Assembly: GCA_011773575.1 (NCBI GenBank)
Contig: WVXJ01000004.1
Location: 5,835-11,270, forward strand
From: Armatimonadota bacterium
Lineage (GTDB): Bacteria; Armatimonadota; Hebobacteria; Hebobacterales; WVXJ01
DNA length: 5,436 nt
Direction of reading: 5' to 3'
How positions within the stretch are numbered: the first letter of the stretch is position 1; every line of letters begins with the position of its first letter. Positions 1 to 5,436 of this stretch are shown here, one piece after another. The notes beneath the pieces were generated by a model. It worked only from the letters and a program-made list of their open reading frames with translations, was not told the DNA's origin and did not search any database. The translations under genes and the position numbers were made by a program.

Positions 1-184
1 AAAGCGGTGAGGCCGTGGCGAAGCCCGTGAAGGATGATTGTGCTGGTGGGCCCGGAGGGCGGCACACCTTTGGCAAAGGTGTCGCCTGCATCGAGTGGGA
101 GACTTGAGTTGATGGATGAATTCTCGGTTTTTTCGGACAAGAAAGGGCCTCTCTGAAGTGTACAGCAGTCAAATAGGAGAGGGC
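1..184. other. Unresolved left edge, possible partial gene
   Basis: No gene can be assigned here. On the plus strand one frame is open from position 3 to a stop at 105-107 (34 codons) and could be the C-terminus of a gene starting outside the window; its product (ending VACIEWET) resembles nothing I know. On the minus strand a frame runs from a possible TTG start at 140 down to the window edge (46 codons, beginning LSEKTENSS and ending HGLRHGLTA). It has a GAGAGG Shine-Dalgarno-like motif at 148-153, seven bases before the TTG. A third frame, ATG 34-36 to stop 154-156, includes a GPEGG string that recalls RsmE, but the flanking residues do not fit that family. Both edge frames have plausible codon use, so the choice needs the neighbouring sequence. 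Confidence 0.25.
61..86. repeat. Perfect inverted repeat / hairpin
   Basis: ACACCTTT (64-71) and AAAGGTGT (75-82) pair perfectly around a 3-base loop GGC. After one bulged base (C83), GGC 61-63 pairs with GCC 84-86, giving 11 base pairs in total. Neither side is followed by a run of T, so it is not a canonical terminator on either strand. It may lie inside a coding sequence that runs off the window. The structure is seen directly; any role is unknown. Confidence 0.5.
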
Positions 185-187
185 TGG

Positions 188-260
188 CGCCCCTGGCCCG
201 ATTCGAACGGGCAACCTTATCCTTAGGACGGATCTGCTCTGTCCGTTGAGCTACAGGGGC
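188..260 (-). tRNA. tRNA-Arg (anticodon CCU)
   Basis: The minus strand folds into a complete 73-nt cloverleaf. The acceptor stem is GCCCCTG/CAGGGGC (254-260 with 189-195), the D arm GCTC/GAGC with an 8-base loop containing GG, and the T arm GCCCG/CGGGC with loop TTCGAAT. The anticodon loop GTCCTAA places CCT at 225-227, which reads AGG codons. Arginine identity elements are present: A20 in the D loop, C35, and G73 as discriminator. CCA follows directly (185-187), so the 3' end is genome-encoded. Two details are unusual: position 32 is G instead of a pyrimidine, and the outer anticodon-stem pair 27-43 is a G-A mismatch. The gene is divergent from the propeller gene to its right and has its own strong promoter. 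The isotype call is firm. Confidence 0.95.
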
Positions 261-266
261 ACCTTT

Positions 267-295
267 AGTATAACCTGCACATATCGAAGGGTCAA
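267..295 (-). promoter_or_regulatory. Sigma70-type promoter of the tRNA-Arg gene
   Basis: Read on the minus strand, TTGACC (290-295) is followed by a 17-base spacer and TATACT (267-272), five of six matches at each box with the optimal spacing. With standard spacing from the -10 box, transcription should begin at about position 260, which is base 1 of the mature tRNA. The boxes are seen directly; the start site is inferred. Confidence 0.75.
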
Positions 296-298
296 TTC

Positions 299-317
299 CT
301 TGCTCCAGCGGAGCAAG
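299..317. promoter_or_regulatory. Perfect dyad, candidate operator
   Basis: CTTGCTCC (299-306) and GGAGCAAG (310-317) are perfect inverted repeats around AGC. The dyad covers the weak -35 box and part of the spacer of the rightward promoter, and lies just upstream of the -35 box of the leftward tRNA promoter. There is no T run after it on either side, so a repressor or activator site is more likely than a terminator. The cognate regulator is not identifiable from this window. Confidence 0.45.
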
Positions 318-329
318 TCATGCTATAAT
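300..329 (+). promoter_or_regulatory. Extended -10 promoter of the propeller gene
   Basis: TATAAT (324-329) is a perfect -10 box preceded by TGC (321-323), an extended -10 motif. The best -35 candidate is TTGCTC (300-305) with an 18-base spacer; it matches only three of six bases, so the extended -10 probably carries recognition. The predicted start near 336 gives a 5' UTR of about 42 nt before the ATG at 378. The dyad at 299-317 overlaps the -35 region. Confidence 0.65.
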
Positions 330-339
330 TTTGCCACTC

Positions 340-363
340 TCATGCCGAGTGTTCTCGGCATGA
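340..363 (+). promoter_or_regulatory. 10-bp hairpin in the 5' UTR of the propeller gene
   Basis: TCATGCCGAG (340-349) and CTCGGCATGA (354-363) pair perfectly around the tetraloop TGTT. The hairpin begins about five bases after the predicted transcription start and ends one base before the GAAAGG ribosome binding site (365-370). It may stabilise the mRNA 5' end or tune ribosome access; as DNA it could also be an operator. It is not a terminator, because no T run follows. The pairing is seen directly and the role is inferred. Confidence 0.55.
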
Positions 364-364
364 T

Positions 365-370
365 GAAAGG
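365..370 (+). promoter_or_regulatory. Ribosome binding site fixing the propeller gene start
   Basis: GAAAGG lies seven bases before the ATG at 378. This supports 378 over more upstream in-frame starts, the first of which (246) would place coding sequence inside the tRNA and ahead of the promoter. Confidence 0.7.
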
Positions 371-377
371 CACGGAT

Positions 378-2066
378 ATGAAAAGGCTGTTCGTGACAAC
401 GATAGGCGTTCTAGTCCTGCTCGGCGCAGGGCTGCCGGGACAATGTGCCTGGACGGGCTTTGGGGCGGATGCGGGACGTACCGGTTTTACCGCGGAGAGC
501 CCTACTTTGCCGATGTCCACCTTGTGGAAATTCCACTATCCCGACCCGCAGAATGAGGCTACGGCCGCGGTGGAACAAGGCCGCGTCTACTTCACGGCAG
601 ACCGCTGGCTCTTTTGCCTGGACCAAGACAGTGGAGCCCGGCTCTGGGAATTCAGCGCCGGGAGTTTCATCCGTTCCTCCCCGGCTCTGGCAGGGGAACT
701 CGTTGTCTTCGGAGATGATACTGGCGCGCTGCGGGCACTCGACAAATCCTCCGGTATCCCTCAGTGGGAAAGAAATCTTGGGGGGGCAATAATGGTCCCT
801 CCCCTGCTCTATGGCGGCAAGATCTTCGTCGGCTCCGCGGCTAGACAGGTGGTCGCTCTCGACCCGTATACCGGAGAGACTATCTGGACCTTTGGGACCG
901 CCGGGCCCGTGAACTTGCCCTTGGCTGGAGGAGGGGATATCGTCTTCGCGCTGGATGGGGATGGCTTCATCTACGGCTTGAGCGCTGCCAGCGGGCGGCT
1001 GCTGTGGAGAGGAAAGTCGGCCTCACCGCTATCCGCGGGGCCGGTCGTCGCCGACGATGTCCTCTGTCTCGTATCTGGTCCTTATCTGTATGGATTGACT
1101 CTGCGGGGCAGCAGTCTCTGGAAGGTGCGCTCGGACGCGGCTCTTGAGCACGCTCCTGCAGCGGCCGAAGGCAGCATCTACATGACCGGCAGCGACGGCC
1201 GGCTTTATCGCATGGCGGCGCGGAGTGGAGGCATCGTGTGGGTTTATGAGGAACCCGATATTCTTATCACAGCCTCCCCTGCGGTGGCGGGAAATGTGGT
1301 GCTGGCAGGAGGCTCTAGTGGGGCCGTGCTTGCAGTAGATAGAGATTCCGGCGAATTGCTGTGGAAGTGTCAGGGACGCAGTTTGACCACTCCCTCTAAT
1401 CAACCGGGCTCTCAATCAGCCTTCTCCCAGCCGGTATTCGCTGATGGCAGCCTGTTGATGCTCTCCAATGACGGCAATCTCACTTGTTTCAGCGCGAACT
1501 CGCTGGATTTGACAGGCCCCAGTATCATGCCTTTCGGCCCTTCAAGCCGGCAAGTGGTTTCTGGTCAGTTGCCCATTGTCGTCCAAGCGCGCATCTTTGA
1601 CGAAGGCAGCGGCCTGCTCCCCGATTCCATTGAGGTCTATCTTGATGGCGAAAAGGGCACCATGGAGCGGGACCCGCTCTCCGGGAACTACTTCTATATT
1701 CTCGCCGGAGAAGAGCCCGGACAGACGGTTCCAGACGGCGCTCACACGGTCACCTTGATTGCCAGTGACTATCGCGGAAACACCTCCACCGTGACCTGGA
1801 AGTTCACGACCGATGCGAGCATTGCTGTCGCGGAAAGACTCATCCCTGAAGGGCTGGCAAAGCAGTTTCAGGCCGGTAGAGCAGGCACCTCCAGAACGGC
1901 GGGCCAGGCCGGCCGGGGAGGCCGAGGTGCAGGAGCGAGCCGAGGCGGCCGGGGAGGTCGGACTGGCGGGATGAGCCGGGGCGGCCGGGGAGGCGCAACA
2001 GGCGGGCGCGGCCGAGGCTTTGGAGGTGGAGGACGAGGCGGAGGAGTGCGCGGGCGAGGCCGTTGA
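378..2066 (+). CDS. Secreted PQQ-repeat beta-propeller protein with Ig-like domain and Arg/Gly-rich repeat tail
   Basis: This 562-residue protein begins with a Sec-type signal peptide: KR at 2-3, then hydrophobic 4-18, with cleavage probably near A24. C23 is not in a good lipobox because Q precedes it. Residues 67-371 hold eight PQQ-like blade repeats of the form G-x-(I/V)-(Y/F)...LD-x-x-SG-x-x-x-W. The closing Trp is seen at W90, W130, W170, W210, W248, W288 and W329. The eighth repeat lacks it, but W50 before the first repeat could complete the ring, implying an eight-bladed propeller like BamB or PQQ dehydrogenases. I see no clear quinoprotein active site, so a binding or scaffolding role is more likely than catalysis. 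Residues about 380-478 resemble a bacterial Ig-like domain, with strands such as GAHTVTLIASD. The tail from about 496 is almost only Gly, Arg, Ala, Ser and Thr, with four 12-residue repeats. The ligand is unknown. The start is set by the GAAAGG site, the promoter and the signal peptide. Confidence 0.88.
   Translation: MKRLFVTTIGVLVLLGAGLPGQCAWTGFGADAGRTGFTAESPTLPMSTLWKFHYPDPQNEATAAVEQGRVYFTADRWLFCLDQDSGARLWEFSAGSFIRSSPALAGELVVFGDDTGALRALDKSSGIPQWERNLGGAIMVPPLLYGGKIFVGSAARQVVALDPYTGETIWTFGTAGPVNLPLAGGGDIVFALDGDGFIYGLSAASGRLLWRGKSASPLSAGPVVADDVLCLVSGPYLYGLTLRGSSLWKVRSDAALEHAPAAAEGSIYMTGSDGRLYRMAARSGGIVWVYEEPDILITASPAVAGNVVLAGGSSGAVLAVDRDSGELLWKCQGRSLTTPSNQPGSQSAFSQPVFADGSLLMLSNDGNLTCFSANSLDLTGPSIMPFGPSSRQVVSGQLPIVVQARIFDEGSGLLPDSIEVYLDGEKGTMERDPLSGNYFYILAGEEPGQTVPDGAHTVTLIASDYRGNTSTVTWKFTTDASIAVAERLIPEGLAKQFQAGRAGTSRTAGQAGRGGRGAGASRGGRGGRTGGMSRGGRGGATGGRGRGFGGGGRGGGVRGRGR
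1908..2051 (+). repeat. Four 36-bp in-frame tandem repeats encoding the RGG-type tail
   Basis: Units lie at 1908-1943, 1944-1979, 1980-2015 and 2016-2051, each encoding 12 residues that end in Arg. Examples are AGRGGRGAGASR and GGRGGRTGGMSR; the fourth (GFGGGGRGGGVR) is the most diverged. At DNA level the core GGCCGGGGAGG recurs at 1911, 1947 and 1983, exactly 36 bases apart. A short RG remnant (2052-2063) precedes the stop. The regular period and shared codons suggest expansion by slippage or unequal recombination rather than chance composition. Confidence 0.85.
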
Positions 2067-2089
2067 GGATAGATGGGCGGCGACGGCTC

Positions 2090-2118
2090 TTGACTGCGAA
2101 GACTGAGATTTCTATTAC
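2090..2118 (+). promoter_or_regulatory. Candidate promoter of the LapA-like gene
   Basis: TTGACT (2090-2095), a 17-base spacer and TATTAC (2113-2118) form a sigma70-like promoter with five and four matches of six. The predicted start near 2125 leaves a leader of about 20 nt before the ATG at 2146. This suggests the gene can be expressed independently of the propeller gene, which ends 23 bases upstream of the -35 box. Confidence 0.5.
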
Positions 2119-2135
2119 TACTAATCCTGCGGTTT

Positions 2136-2140
2136 GGAGA
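2136..2140 (+). promoter_or_regulatory. Ribosome binding site choosing ATG 2146 for the LapA-like gene
   Basis: GGAGA lies five bases before the ATG at 2146. The alternative in-frame TTG at 2134 overlaps this site and has no Shine-Dalgarno of its own, so it is unlikely to be the start. Confidence 0.7.
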
Positions 2141-2145
2141 AAGAA

Positions 2146-2496
2146 ATGGGATTACTCCTGTTGCTGGTGCTAGGAATCCTCGCGGGAGGCTATCTGGTCC
2201 TGTTCTCCTACGGTAATCCGCAGGAAGTGAGCCTGAATCTGCTTGGCAACTGGTATCTGCATGATGTGGCGGTATGGCAGTTGGTCGTGGTATGCCTTGC
2301 TGTGGGGTTGGTAGCGGCGTGTCTGCTGCTTCTTCCCGCGCAGTGGAGAGCATGGGGGAAAGCGAGAGCGTATCGGCGTGAACTCCTTCAAATCAAGAAG
2401 TTGTTGGAGGAGGAGCGCGGTCAACCTGATGCAGCGGAGCCGGTGGTTTCCGATGCCGAGGTTTCGGCCGAAGAGCCTCTCGCGGAAGACGAGTAA
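2146..2496 (+). CDS. LapA/DUF1049-type two-helix inner-membrane protein
   Basis: This 116-residue protein has two hydrophobic helices, about residues 2-20 and 44-63. They are separated by a short loop with the family-like pattern N-P-Q-E-V-S-L-N-L-L. A basic, probably cytoplasmic segment follows (R68 to R78), then a short predicted coiled coil (about 75-91, RRELLQIKKLLEEE) and an acidic tail ending AEDE. This order and size match the lipopolysaccharide assembly protein A domain family (LapA, DUF1049). In Escherichia coli LapA works with LapB and FtsH to control LPS synthesis, but many family members occur outside LPS loci and are uncharacterised. No LapB or LPS gene is visible here, so the family is well supported and the function is not. 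It has its own candidate promoter and lies 96 nt before pckA. Confidence 0.8.
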   Translation: MGLLLLLVLGILAGGYLVLFSYGNPQEVSLNLLGNWYLHDVAVWQLVVVCLAVGLVAACLLLLPAQWRAWGKARAYRRELLQIKKLLEEERGQPDAAEPVVSDAEVSAEEPLAEDE

Positions 2497-2580
2497 ATTC
2501 AATAGAGGCGGCCTAGTTCTCGGCCAACCGCTCCTTCGCAGTCCTACAGTCTGCCCCTCGAAATTCCAATTTTCTGAATC

Positions 2581-2585
2581 GGAGG
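2581..2585 (+). promoter_or_regulatory. Strong ribosome binding site of pckA
   Basis: A perfect GGAGG lies seven bases before the ATG at 2593. It favours this start over the second in-frame ATG at 2605. I see no convincing promoter in the 96-nt gap 2497-2592, so read-through from the LapA-like gene is possible. Confidence 0.75.
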
Positions 2586-2592
2586 CGAGAGC

Positions 2593-4224
2593 ATGAAAGG
2601 AAAGATGTCTGCCGGAGAGATAGCGGAAGCACTATACCATTTCCCGAATGTGGAGCATCTTTCTGATGCCCAGGCGAAGGCGCGCGCCATTCCCTTTGGC
2701 TGTAAGACGGAATTTGGAAATATTAACTTCGAATCTGCGGTGCGAAACCGTTCCGCCGGACTTACGGTCTATGTTGGCAGTGACGCTGTGAAGCAGAAGA
2801 AGCTCAACCCGCGCCAAAGCGAGATCCTCAAGGAGGTGCCCGATACTCTCCGCAAAGTGCAGCGCTACCTCGACCGCGCTCCACTTGTCTGCGTAGAGAG
2901 GACTATGGGGGATAATCCCGATTTCTCTCCGCACTGCACCCTGTATGTCTCCACTTATCGCAAAGACTGCGCCCGGCTCTCCTACATGTGGGGGGAGACT
3001 CTTCTGCCCTACCGCCCCACCGCCGCCGGACCCGACCTTCGACTGATATACGTTCCGGAGTGGCCCGAGGCGAAGCGCCAGATACTGGTCTTTCCCGAAG
3101 AGGGAGTGACCTTTGTCCTGGGCTCTGACTATATGGGAGAGGCGAAAAAAGGCTTCCTGAGAATGGCGATGTGGTATGCCAAACAGGAAGGTATGTTGGG
3201 GGTTCACGCGGGAGCGAAGATCATACAGGCCCGCAATCCAAAGGGTAAGTTGCGCACTTATAGCATGCTGCTCTTCGGCCTTTCAGCCACAGGTAAGACC
3301 ACACACTCCTGTCATACGCACGGCCTCGATCATGAGGGCGAAGAGATGATGGTGGTACAGGATGATGTCTGCTTCTTGCGGAAAAATGGTTCCGCCCTCG
3401 GCACGGAGCGGGGATTCTACTTGAAGACCGAAGGCCTCGATCCACACACCCAGCCGCTGCTCTACCGCGGCGCCACACAGCCGGACACTATCTTCGAGAA
3501 TGTAATGGTTGACTGGGAAGGACGAGTGGACTTCCAGGACGAGACCATCACCAGCAACGGCCGGGGCGTGGTGCAGATGGCGGACCTGGCTCCCCACGCG
3601 TGTGATTCCATCAATCTTCCATCACTGGATGAACTGGACGCGCTGCTGCTGGTCTTCATCACCCGCCGCAACACGGTTATGCCGATGATCTCCAAACTCA
3701 ATGCGGAACAGGCTGCGCTCGCTTTCATGTTGGGTGAATCGGTGGAGAGTTCCGCCGGAGACCCTACGAAGGCGGGGCAGTCGGTAAGGGTTGTGGGGAC
3801 CAATCCCTTTATCGTAGGCGACGACGCGGAAGAGGGAAACTGGATATATGAGTTCATAAAGAGCCACGGGGAGAAGGTCCAAGCCTATATTGTGAACACT
3901 GGTGGCGTGGGAGAAATCCGTGAGCGCCAGCCCGACGGCACCACCCATGTGAAGCGGGAGGTCAACCGCATTCAGATTCCGGAGACCTCGGCGGTCTTCC
4001 GCGCCATCGTGAGGGATCAGATTGAGTGGATGGAGGAGCCTTTCTTTGGCACCCAAGTGCCGCGCCAAATAGAAGGGGCGGATATGCAGCGCTTCGACCC
4101 CGGTGAGTACTACTCTCGCGAGGAACTCGACGAATATGTCAATGCATTGAAGCGAGAGCGAAGAGAATATTTGGAGAAGTTCTCAGACCTGGATCCTAAT
4201 ATCGTTGCCGCTTGCAAGACCTGA
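2593..4224 (+). CDS. pckA: Divergent ATP-type phosphoenolpyruvate carboxykinase
   Basis: This enzyme should convert oxaloacetate plus ATP to PEP, CO2 and ADP, the entry step of gluconeogenesis, in the cytoplasm. Its 543 residues match the usual length (about 540 in E. coli). Core motifs in order, with the E. coli residues I align from memory: Y180 and K186 in YMGEAKKG (Y207, K213), H205 in GVHAG (H232), P-loop GLSATGKTT at 229-237 with K235 (K254), D257-D258 (D268-D269), R324 in NGRGVV (R333), NTG at 435-437, and R459 and T465 (R449, T455, adenine side). The nucleotide and metal sites therefore look intact. Differences: the usual GLSGTGKTT reads Ala at its fourth position, and the N-terminal GRSPKDKY signature is absent; RNRSAGLTVY (51-60) may replace it, with R53 as the oxaloacetate-binding Arg. 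It is not the GTP-type enzyme. The strong GGAGG site fixes the start. dprA follows after 28 nt. Confidence 0.88.
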   Translation: MKGKMSAGEIAEALYHFPNVEHLSDAQAKARAIPFGCKTEFGNINFESAVRNRSAGLTVYVGSDAVKQKKLNPRQSEILKEVPDTLRKVQRYLDRAPLVCVERTMGDNPDFSPHCTLYVSTYRKDCARLSYMWGETLLPYRPTAAGPDLRLIYVPEWPEAKRQILVFPEEGVTFVLGSDYMGEAKKGFLRMAMWYAKQEGMLGVHAGAKIIQARNPKGKLRTYSMLLFGLSATGKTTHSCHTHGLDHEGEEMMVVQDDVCFLRKNGSALGTERGFYLKTEGLDPHTQPLLYRGATQPDTIFENVMVDWEGRVDFQDETITSNGRGVVQMADLAPHACDSINLPSLDELDALLLVFITRRNTVMPMISKLNAEQAALAFMLGESVESSAGDPTKAGQSVRVVGTNPFIVGDDAEEGNWIYEFIKSHGEKVQAYIVNTGGVGEIRERQPDGTTHVKREVNRIQIPETSAVFRAIVRDQIEWMEEPFFGTQVPRQIEGADMQRFDPGEYYSREELDEYVNALKRERREYLEKFSDLDPNIVAACKT

Positions 4225-4252
4225 TCATCTCTCCACCTGAGACGAACTGCGA

Positions 4253-5436
4253 ATGGGGAATGTCGAATCCAGTGACATCCCGGCCTGGCTAGCCCTCAGC
4301 CGCGCGGAACTTCCTCCGCGGCTGGCAGTCGAATTGCTGGAACACTTCCACGGCCCCACGGGAATCTTCTCCGCCTCTCCGGTGGAAATCGCCTCTGCCA
4401 CTCACCTCTCTCCTACCATGCTCAGCCGCCTTCTCTCTCAGCGGCCTGATGACATCGGGGTTCGCGACCAGGCCGCTCTCCAGGCGGCGGGGATATCTAT
4501 CATTACCATCCAGGATTTCGATTATCCCCCGCTCCTGCGACAGATTCCGGACCCCCCGCCACTGCTATATGTGCGAGGCCGGCTGCAGGAGGAGGACAAT
4601 CGCGCCGTGGCCGTTGTGGGCTCCCGCCGCTGCTCGCCATATGGGCGGCTGGTAGCACACAGTCTTGCGCGCGAACTCGCTTTGCGAGGCATAACCGTTG
4701 TCAGCGGCCTGGCGGTGGGAATTGATGGGGCCGCCCACCAAGGAGCAATCGAAGCTGGCGGTCGAACTATCGGGGTTATGGCCTGCGGTCTGGATGTTCC
4801 CTATCCCCGCCAACACGATGAATTGAAGGAACAGATAATCAAACAGGGAGCCGTCATCAGCGAAGTTCCATTGGGTACCTCCCCTACGCCGCCCCGTTTC
4901 CCTGTGCGCAACCGCATTATCTCCGGGCTCTCATTGGGGACGGTGGTGGTGGAGGCGCCGGAGAGGAGCGGCGCGCTCATCACCGCCCGCCTCGCCGCGG
5001 AACAGGGCCGGGAGGTCTTCGCCGTGCCGGGAAATGTAAACAGTTTTCACGCCCGCGGCTGCCACCAACTCATCCGTGATGGGGCCAACCTGGCGGAAAA
5101 GGTCGAGGATATCTTGCAGGAACTCCACCTGCCTCTTGTCGCCTCTCCGGATTCCGAGATTGGGCGGGATACTGCAGGGCGGCCGGCAGTCACAAGTGTA
5201 AGCCTGTCAAGTGACGCAGGACCCGCTCAACAAGCCGCCTCCGCCGAACAAGCCCAACCATCTCCCCATCCCACCGGCTTTCCCCCTGAAGAGAACCGCC
5301 TCCTCGCCTGCCTTTCCCTGCAACAGAAATACGTGGATCAGATAATCCGGGAAACCAGCCTCCCCTCCTCCCAGGTAAGCGCGGGATTGATGATGCTGGA
5401 GTTGAAGGGGCTGGTAAAGCGGCTGCCGGGCAACCT
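4253..5436 (+). CDS. dprA: DNA processing protein DprA (Smf), 3' end beyond window
   Basis: DprA binds single-stranded DNA and loads RecA during natural transformation, and is also found in non-competent bacteria. The 394 codons present cover nearly the whole protein. A helical N-terminal region (about 8-66) precedes the Rossmann-like domain (about 85-290). That domain shows VVGSRR (121-126), SGLAVGIDGAAH (151-162), GLDVPYPRQHDEL (179-191), FPVRNRIISGLS (216-227), SGALITARLA (239-248), AVPGN (257-261) and LIRDGA (273-278). A long Pro/Ala/Gln/Ser-rich linker (about 295-345) leads to the C-terminal winged helix (about 346-394), ending LVKRLPGN at the window edge; only a few residues are probably missing. 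An in-frame TGA at 4238-4240 leaves ATG 4253 as the first ATG. The Shine-Dalgarno is weak (GAGA, ten bases upstream), so translation may partly depend on pckA. The family call is firm; competence is not shown here. Confidence 0.93.
   Translation, partial: MGNVESSDIPAWLALSRAELPPRLAVELLEHFHGPTGIFSASPVEIASATHLSPTMLSRLLSQRPDDIGVRDQAALQAAGISIITIQDFDYPPLLRQIPDPPPLLYVRGRLQEEDNRAVAVVGSRRCSPYGRLVAHSLARELALRGITVVSGLAVGIDGAAHQGAIEAGGRTIGVMACGLDVPYPRQHDELKEQIIKQGAVISEVPLGTSPTPPRFPVRNRIISGLSLGTVVVEAPERSGALITARLAAEQGREVFAVPGNVNSFHARGCHQLIRDGANLAEKVEDILQELHLPLVASPDSEIGRDTAGRPAVTSVSLSSDAGPAQQAASAEQAQPSPHPTGFPPEENRLLACLSLQQKYVDQIIRETSLPSSQVSAGLMMLELKGLVKRLPGN

Noticed and set aside
34..156. Possible RsmE methyltransferase fragment (VGPEGG string)
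   Set aside because: The residues after GPEGG do not follow the family pattern, the frame has a stop at 28-30 just upstream, and the reading frame is only 40 codons.
148..182. Terminator after the tRNA
   Set aside because: CCTCTC/GAGAGG gives six pairs but with a 23-base loop and only a mixed pyrimidine stretch after it; too weak to call.
246..377. Upstream extension of the propeller gene to an ATG at 246
   Set aside because: It would start inside the tRNA and before the promoter, and would put 44 non-hydrophobic residues ahead of the signal peptide. ATG 378 has a proper ribosome site.
2058..2095. Terminator after the propeller gene
   Set aside because: Only a 5-bp GCCGT/ACGGC stem with a 19-base loop and no T run is present.
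1868..2353. 161-codon minus-strand frame with a Pro/Arg-rich product
   Set aside because: It is the antisense shadow of the Gly/Arg-rich repeat and the LapA-like gene. Its proline richness simply mirrors Gly codons, and it has no ribosome site or family match.
2506..2533. Terminator between the LapA-like gene and pckA
   Set aside because: GCGGCC...GGCCAACCGC can pair only with a 4-base bulge and lacks a T run.
2632..4068. Several minus-strand open frames of 85-191 codons opposite pckA
   Set aside because: They overlap a well-supported gene with intact motifs and give no recognisable products; long antisense frames are expected in GC-rich coding DNA.

Overview
This is a GC-rich bacterial window carrying ordinary chromosomal genes, with no sign of a phage, plasmid, IS element or CRISPR array. 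The tRNA with an encoded CCA end, the sigma70-type promoters and the clear Shine-Dalgarno sites all point to Bacteria. The gene mix (secreted PQQ-repeat propeller, LapA-like membrane protein, divergent ATP-type PEP carboxykinase, DprA) would fit a deep-branching, poorly sampled phylum such as Armatimonadota, but that placement is a guess.

Layout. Positions 1-184 hold no gene that can be settled. A perfect hairpin lies at 61-86, and short open frames run off the window edge on both strands. A tRNA-Arg(CCU) lies on the minus strand at 188-260. The gap 261-377 is a compact divergent control region. It holds a strong tRNA promoter reading left, an extended -10 promoter reading right, an 8-bp perfect dyad over the right-hand -35 region, and a 10-bp hairpin in the predicted 5' UTR. 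To the right, all genes are on the plus strand: a secreted eight-repeat PQQ/beta-propeller protein with an Ig-like domain and an Arg/Gly-rich tandem-repeat tail (378-2066); a two-helix LapA/DUF1049-type membrane protein with its own likely promoter (2146-2496); a divergent ATP-type phosphoenolpyruvate carboxykinase (2593-4224); and, 28 nt later, dprA (4253 to the window end, incomplete).

How the genes relate. No single pathway ties them together. The propeller protein and the LapA-like protein act at or beyond the membrane. PckA links oxaloacetate to PEP in gluconeogenesis. DprA loads RecA on incoming single-stranded DNA. The short pckA-dprA gap suggests co-transcription without implying shared function.

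The most notable point is the RGG-type tail built from a 36-bp (12-residue) tandem repeat on a protein that appears to be exported. Next are the tRNA promoter, placed so that transcription should begin at or next to the first base of the mature tRNA, and the stacked dyad and hairpin controlling the propeller gene. I did not find a convincing new multi-gene system.
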